A stretch of DNA of 64,000 nucleotides from Begonia masoniana (lineage: Eukaryota > Streptophyta > Magnoliopsida > Cucurbitales > Begoniaceae). The notes under the pieces are model-generated. The model ran no database searches. It was not told where the DNA came from and saw nothing but the letters and a program-made list of their open reading frames with translations. The position numbers and the translations under genes are program-made. Location of the stretch: assembly GCA_022432975.1 (NCBI GenBank), contig CM039506.1:13462006-13526005 (forward strand), given 5' to 3'. This document shows positions 59,541 through 64,000 of this stretch, piece after piece (positions within the stretch are counted from its first letter, which is position 1; every line of letters begins with the position of its first letter).

Positions 59541-61684
59541 CGAGTGCCCGAGTGCCGAGAGCAGAACAGGGGAGAGGGGGTGGCGTGAGGCGGAGTAGGC
59601 GAGCCGTTCACTGGCGACTTCCTACGCTCTCCGGCCAGACGACGGCGGCGAGAAGATTCTGGCTCGTCTCCGCGCACAAACCGACTGGTAGGACTCGATT
59701 TTTGCTCTATTTTGGTTCTGTTCATGGCCGAGGGTGACGAGCTTGATTAAGCTCTGATCACCGGCCATTTTGGGCGGTCTTGGCCATAGATTTCCGGACA
59801 TTAGGCTGGCAATAATCGTCTGGCCGTGGTGAGCCCCGTTTGGGCAAAAATCAGAAAGCCCTATTCGGGCAATTTGAGTTTTTGTTGTGTGTAGCCTCAG
59901 AATTTTGGTTGTTTATGTTAATTGGATGTTAGGGGGATTGATTGGTGAGGAATCGAAGGAGAATTGATGGAAAACCGAGATGGGGGAATTTTTCAGTTAA
60001 GGGGCAGAATAGGGTTTTGCCCTTTTTGACCTAGTTGCGGCCGTTTGTTTTAAATTTCCTTTTGGCAGGTTAAACTAGGTTATTAGGGGAGTACGTGGCC
60101 GCTGGAATCGTTCGATTCCGATAACCGACGCAAAAGTTACGGGCGTTTAAAATTTCGGGTCGGTTTTTACCAAACCCAAATTAGTAGCCCGTTTAGTTAG
60201 GTTTTAGTTGGATTAGGCTAGAAATAGTAGTTTGAGAGTAATTGGTGAATGTAGGCTTGATTTTAATGAAGTTTGAATATTGGTCATAGGTCGAGCCATA
60301 GGTGACGTGATGTGGCAAACCCAGTGAGCTAGGACGCCAGGTAAGTAGTGGTAGCTATCCTTTCGCCTTCGGGCCTACACCATAGAACGGTAGGGTAATG
60401 GTATTTATTTCGTGTTGTGTTACATATTGTTGGCATGTATCATGGTTTTCAGTTACGAGTTTCTTGCATGGTTGGGTTGAGAGTGTGAAATATAATCAGA
60501 TAAGTAAATTGTAAAATGCATCTTGAGTAGTGTGCCTTATCGGGATTACGTGTTGGAGTGTAGCACCCCGGAGGGAACTCTACGAGAAGTGACCGGCTAA
60601 AATACGCAATCTGGATTAGTGTGCCTTGTCGGGATTACGTGCTGGAGTGTAGCACCCCGAGGGGATCTCTATGATGGATGATTGGCTAAAATACGTAAAG
60701 GTCGAGAGTATGAATTCCTAGACGGTTATAGGATTCTACGATCGACGAGGGAGATCATGTATGGCCATCCTAGACGGTTATAGGATGAGAGCTGTCTGGT
60801 CTTGCTCTAGTGGTTCTGAGTGTGGCCGTCCTAGACGGTTATAGGATGTGTGCCTACTCAAATTACACGGCTTATAAAATGATTAAAGCAACGAACATGT
60901 AACGAACACAACTGAGAGTTAGAAACTGCATGTGTTAGGTTTGATTGCATTGTGTGGTCTCATTTGTTATTCCTTACTTGCTAAGCATTAGGCTTACGTT
61001 TTGTGTTTTATGGTGTAGGTGAGGAGGTATACAGGTGAGCTTGATGAGGGAACCAAGGATTAGGTGGGAGTTGGTGGCACACGGGGCACGCCGGTGCGGG
61101 CAGTTGTCGGGGCGCCTCGACCATGGTCTTTCGGGGGATGTGGGGCTTTGTATTTTGGTAGTTTATTGTAGATTTCTGTTTATGGAAATGATGGGAGTTC
61201 ATAACTCTGTTTGGTTGATGTTTGGAAAGTTATAGTTAAGCTAAGGGTGACGTGTCGCCCTATACTGTGGACTTTCTTCACTTAGGGATGTTAGTATTAT
61301 AGTTACCCTCTTTACTACTATTTGGAGATTTCGTATGCTGGATAGTTGAGTGGATAGTGGAGTAAGAGTATTATGGATCTGGTTGAGAATTGATTCGTTT
61401 GCAGGTACCTAGCATTTTGGAGGCGCCATTTTCAGGAGTTACTTTGTCAAAATTTTCGGGGAGGACGCCGTGGTGCTTAACGGTTAGGATTAAGAGAAAT
61501 TAGTGAGTCTAGGCAGCTAGGTATGACATAAGAGAGCTTCGGGAGACTTAGCTTTAAATTCCGCTGTGTCCGATTTGTATAGTTTGGGGTTTATAAAAAT
61601 TATTTTAAACGTCGTTTTCATCGGGGTTAGAGTGAGCCAAGTAGCGCACCGAGTCTGGGGTGGGTTCGGGGGCGTTACAATATG

Positions 61685-63200
61685 TCAGCTTCGAAACTAT
61701 TTCCACATCAAATCTTTGAATTTCTGCTTTCAGTGGTACAAACATGGCTGAAACCATAGATGGCACTAATGTTGACATTCTGCTCAAAGTATCAGCTATC
61801 TTGTTTGCATTTCCTAGGTGGTATTTGATTTCAAAGTCATAGTCTTTAATAAATTCCAACCATTGTCTCTGCCTCATGTTTAACTCTTTTTTGCGTAAAG
61901 ATATATTTTAGGCTCTTGTGGCCTGAAAATACTTCATATTGCTGTCCGTACAAATAATGCCTTCATATCTTCAATGTGAAGATAACTGCTGCCAATTCTA
62001 GATCATGAGTGGGATTCTATTCATATCTCTTCAATTGTCTTGACGCATAAGCCAATACTCTGTCATCTTGCATTAAAACACATCACAAACCAATCCACAA
62101 AGCATCATAATAAATACTGAATTTTTCGTCTTCAACTGGTAACAGAAAAATAGGGGCTGTCGTCAATTTCTGTTTCAACTTCTGGAAACTCTCCTCACAT
62201 TCTTCAGACCACCAGTACTTCACATTCTTTCTGGTTAACTAGGTTAGAGGCATTTCTATCTTTGAAAATCCTTCTATAAATATTTTATAATATCCTACTA
62301 ATCCAAGAAAACTATGTATTTCACTCACATTTCTCAATTGTGGTCAATCTTTGACAACTTGAATCTTGGTTGGATCGACAGAAATGTCTTCCTCAGAGAT
62401 GACATGACCAAGGAAATTAATTCTGTCAAGACAAAACTCGCACTTTGAAAATTTTGCATACAGTTAATGTAGCTTTAGGGTCGTCAGAACAATCTTCAAG
62501 TGCTCCATATATTCTTCTTTAGTCCGAGAGTAAACCAAAATATCATCAATGAAGACAATCACAAACTTATCCAGATATTCTTGGAATACTTGGTTCATTA
62601 AATCCATAAAGGTTGTCGGAGCATTCGTTAACCCAAATGACATTACTAAGAACTCATAATGTGGATCTGATCCTGAATGTCATCTTAGCAATGTCTTCTA
62701 CTTTAACTTTCAACTGGTAATATCTCAAGCGTAGATCAATTTTTGAAAATACTCGCGCACCTTGTAGCTGATCGAACAAATCATTAATCCGTGGCAGAGG
62801 GTATTGGGTTTTTATCGTCAATTTGTTTAATTCTCCATAATCGATGCACATCTTTAAGGATCCATCATTCTTCTTGATAAATAGAACGGGCGCACCCCAT
62901 GGAGAGAAACTAAGGCGTATAAAATCCTTGTTTACTAATTCTTTTAATTGCGCTTTCAACTCTTTCAATTATGTCGGCGCCATTCGATAGAGATTCTTAA
63001 ATACAGGTGCAGCACATGGATAAACATCAATCACAAACTCGATGTCCCTATCTGGAGGTAATCCTAGCAAATCATCCAAAAAGATTTTTGGAAAGTTTTG
63101 AACAATTGGAATATCTTGAAGTTTTACTTCACTTTGCCTCTATGTATCAATCACACTGGCTAAGAAACCCCCATACACCAATTTCTCAACAATTGCCAAG
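61685..63200 (-). pseudogene. Right-hand Ty3/gypsy RT and RNase H (broken)
   Basis: Minus-strand pieces: an RNase H end (61605-61877 zone: [28 protein letters not shown]), RT palm remnants near 62540 (a frame with the expected I-D-D-I-L-V-Y-S), and RT fingers (62654-62968: [32 protein letters not shown], with S-G changed to L-R). It continues to about 63200 through [11 protein letters not shown]. Interrupted by the solo LTR; upstream gag and protease are missing. Confidence 0.87.
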
Positions 63201-63429
63201 TGTCAAACACTCATTAGTTCCCTCCTACCTACCTTAATTGGTTTTCTATATTACCTTTCCATTAGTTTTTAACTAAATTACTATTTAGTTCGTCAAATCG
63301 GTTTTATGAATCACTCACATTCAATTGAAACCATCGATAAATTCATAAAAACATACATTGTATAAATATTCTCATTAATTTCGTCTAATAATTCAAGGAA
63401 TATTTACATGGCAAAAATGCCGGGTGTTA
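63201..63429 (-). repeat. Short LTR-end fragment of another minus-strand element
   Basis: The minus strand starts TGTAACACCCGGCATTTTTG at 63429, immediately after a purine-rich tract (reverse complement of CCCACCCACTTTAAC). About 230 bases later it abuts pol of the neighbouring element. It is either a truncated LTR or a very short one. Confidence 0.6.
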
Positions 63430-63616
63430 CATCCCACCCACTTTAACAGAATTTTGTCCCCAAAATTTACTTAAGCGAATAGCTCCGGATATTGGGCTCT
63501 AAAGTCTTGTTGTCTTTCCCATGTGGCTTCCTCCACGTTATGATTGCCCTATAAAACTTTCACCAATGGGACCACCTTGTTGCGCAGCACTTTGATTGAA
63601 GTATCCAAAATCTGTA
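63430..63616 (-). pseudogene. Pol C-terminal (chromodomain-end) fragment
   Basis: The minus strand encodes a remnant equivalent to 57650-57830: DTSIKVLRNKVVPLVKVL. It is followed by an untranslated GGGGACAAAATTCTG and the LTR start at 63429. It is cut at 63616 by a new LTR. Confidence 0.65.
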
Positions 63617-64000
63617 TGTATAATACCCGGCTGTACGGAATATTAATATTTTAATATAAATGGCATTTTGTTAATATGTCAAATCAAGTCCATTTTGCAA
63701 AAAGAAAGCGTTATTATGATCCTAATAATTAATAAGAATTTTAGGAAAATTTCGGTAATTTTAGGAGTTTAACGCTAATTTTACGAGAATTATGTCTATC
63801 GTAATATAAAGGATACTCTGGTAAAAATAGTAAACGTGGTCCGTTTTGCGAACGGATAGTTTTAATGGAACCCTAATAATAAGTTGGATTTATGAACAAA
63901 ATAAGGAAATTTGGAGAAAACGAACCGTCGGTTAATTAACGAAACAAAGGACGAAACAAATAGAAAATCAAAGGAAGGGCAAAATAGTAATTTGCCGAGT
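63617..64000 (+). repeat. Start of a + strand LTR, runs off the window
   Basis: Begins TGTATAATACCCGGC within the pol fragment. It is followed by AT-rich DNA with GTCCGTTTTGCGAACGG and ACGAACCGTCGGTTAATTAACG, resembling the first 300 bases of the other large LTRs. The 3' end is beyond 64000. Confidence 0.6.

Larger units (their letters stand above)
59111..61679 (+). mobile_element. Solo LTR, Ty3/gypsy type, 2569 bp
   Basis: Begins TGTAACACCCGAG and ends GGGGGCGTTACA, with a perfect ATATG duplication on both sides. There is no internal coding region. It contains an ATT microsatellite (59460-59502), a hairpin (59508-59540), a GC-rich leader (59560-59700), AGGACGCCAGGTAAGTAG (60329), GGGCCTACACC (60370), and two tandem repeat groups: GTGTAGCACCCCG (60550-60660) and CCTAGACGGTTATAGGAT, three times, at 60710-60850. 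The end region matches, in reverse, 9083-10188. Confidence 0.95.

Overview
Organism and character. This is nuclear DNA of a land plant, most likely a eudicot. It holds one intact-looking, intron-rich host gene, a homologue of Golgin candidate 5 (GC5, the plant TMF1 homologue). Around it and inside its introns lie nested Ty3/gypsy LTR retrotransposons, solo LTRs, a Ty1/copia remnant and hAT-type elements carrying host exon fragments. The sequence alone does not identify the species.

Layout, left side (1-31216). A chromodomain-type Ty3/gypsy family on the + strand forms a tandem arrangement: LTR fragment (1-80), decayed pol (81-2982), shared middle LTR (2983-3190 continued at 20258-23295), second internal region (23296-28917), 3' LTR (28918-31216). 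The middle LTR is split by a second Ty3/gypsy element on the - strand (3191-20257, 5-bp target duplication GCTTC). That element is split inside gag by a third insertion (9083-17379, duplication GGTTT), a large minus-strand LTR. Its interior is replaced by a + strand LTR fragment and a roughly 4-kb array of 23-bp repeats (11886-15880). Two hAT-like elements with 8-bp duplications lie in the + strand family: one in the middle LTR (22180-23021, with a heat-shock-factor exon) and one in pol (27390-28342, with a membrane-protein-like fragment).

Centre (31217-52617). A tandem pair of about 370-bp repeats is followed by a third composite element (32943-34610) holding gene-like exons and a broken tRNA-Ala. 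Then comes GC5 (CDS 35255-52250, 19 coding exons by my reading, about 980 residues). Its intron 1 holds a decayed minus-strand Ty3/gypsy element, intron 2 a Ty1/copia remnant, and intron 17 a three-copy 72-bp repeat.

Right side (52618-64000). A probable solo LTR (52618-53882) and 1.5 kb of unassigned AT-rich DNA are followed by a minus-strand chromodomain-lineage element (LTR 55365-57634, pol to about 63200). That pol is split by a solo LTR with a perfect ATATG duplication (59111-61679). A small LTR plus pol-end fragment follows, and the start of a further + strand LTR runs off the window at 64000.

No retroelement reading frame is intact. The only gene predicted to be functional is GC5, a coiled-coil Golgi tether. 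The most unusual item is the 23-bp array: one of its two unit types recreates the ACGT-core motif GATGACGTGG at each junction, which matches the plant unfolded-protein-response element core.
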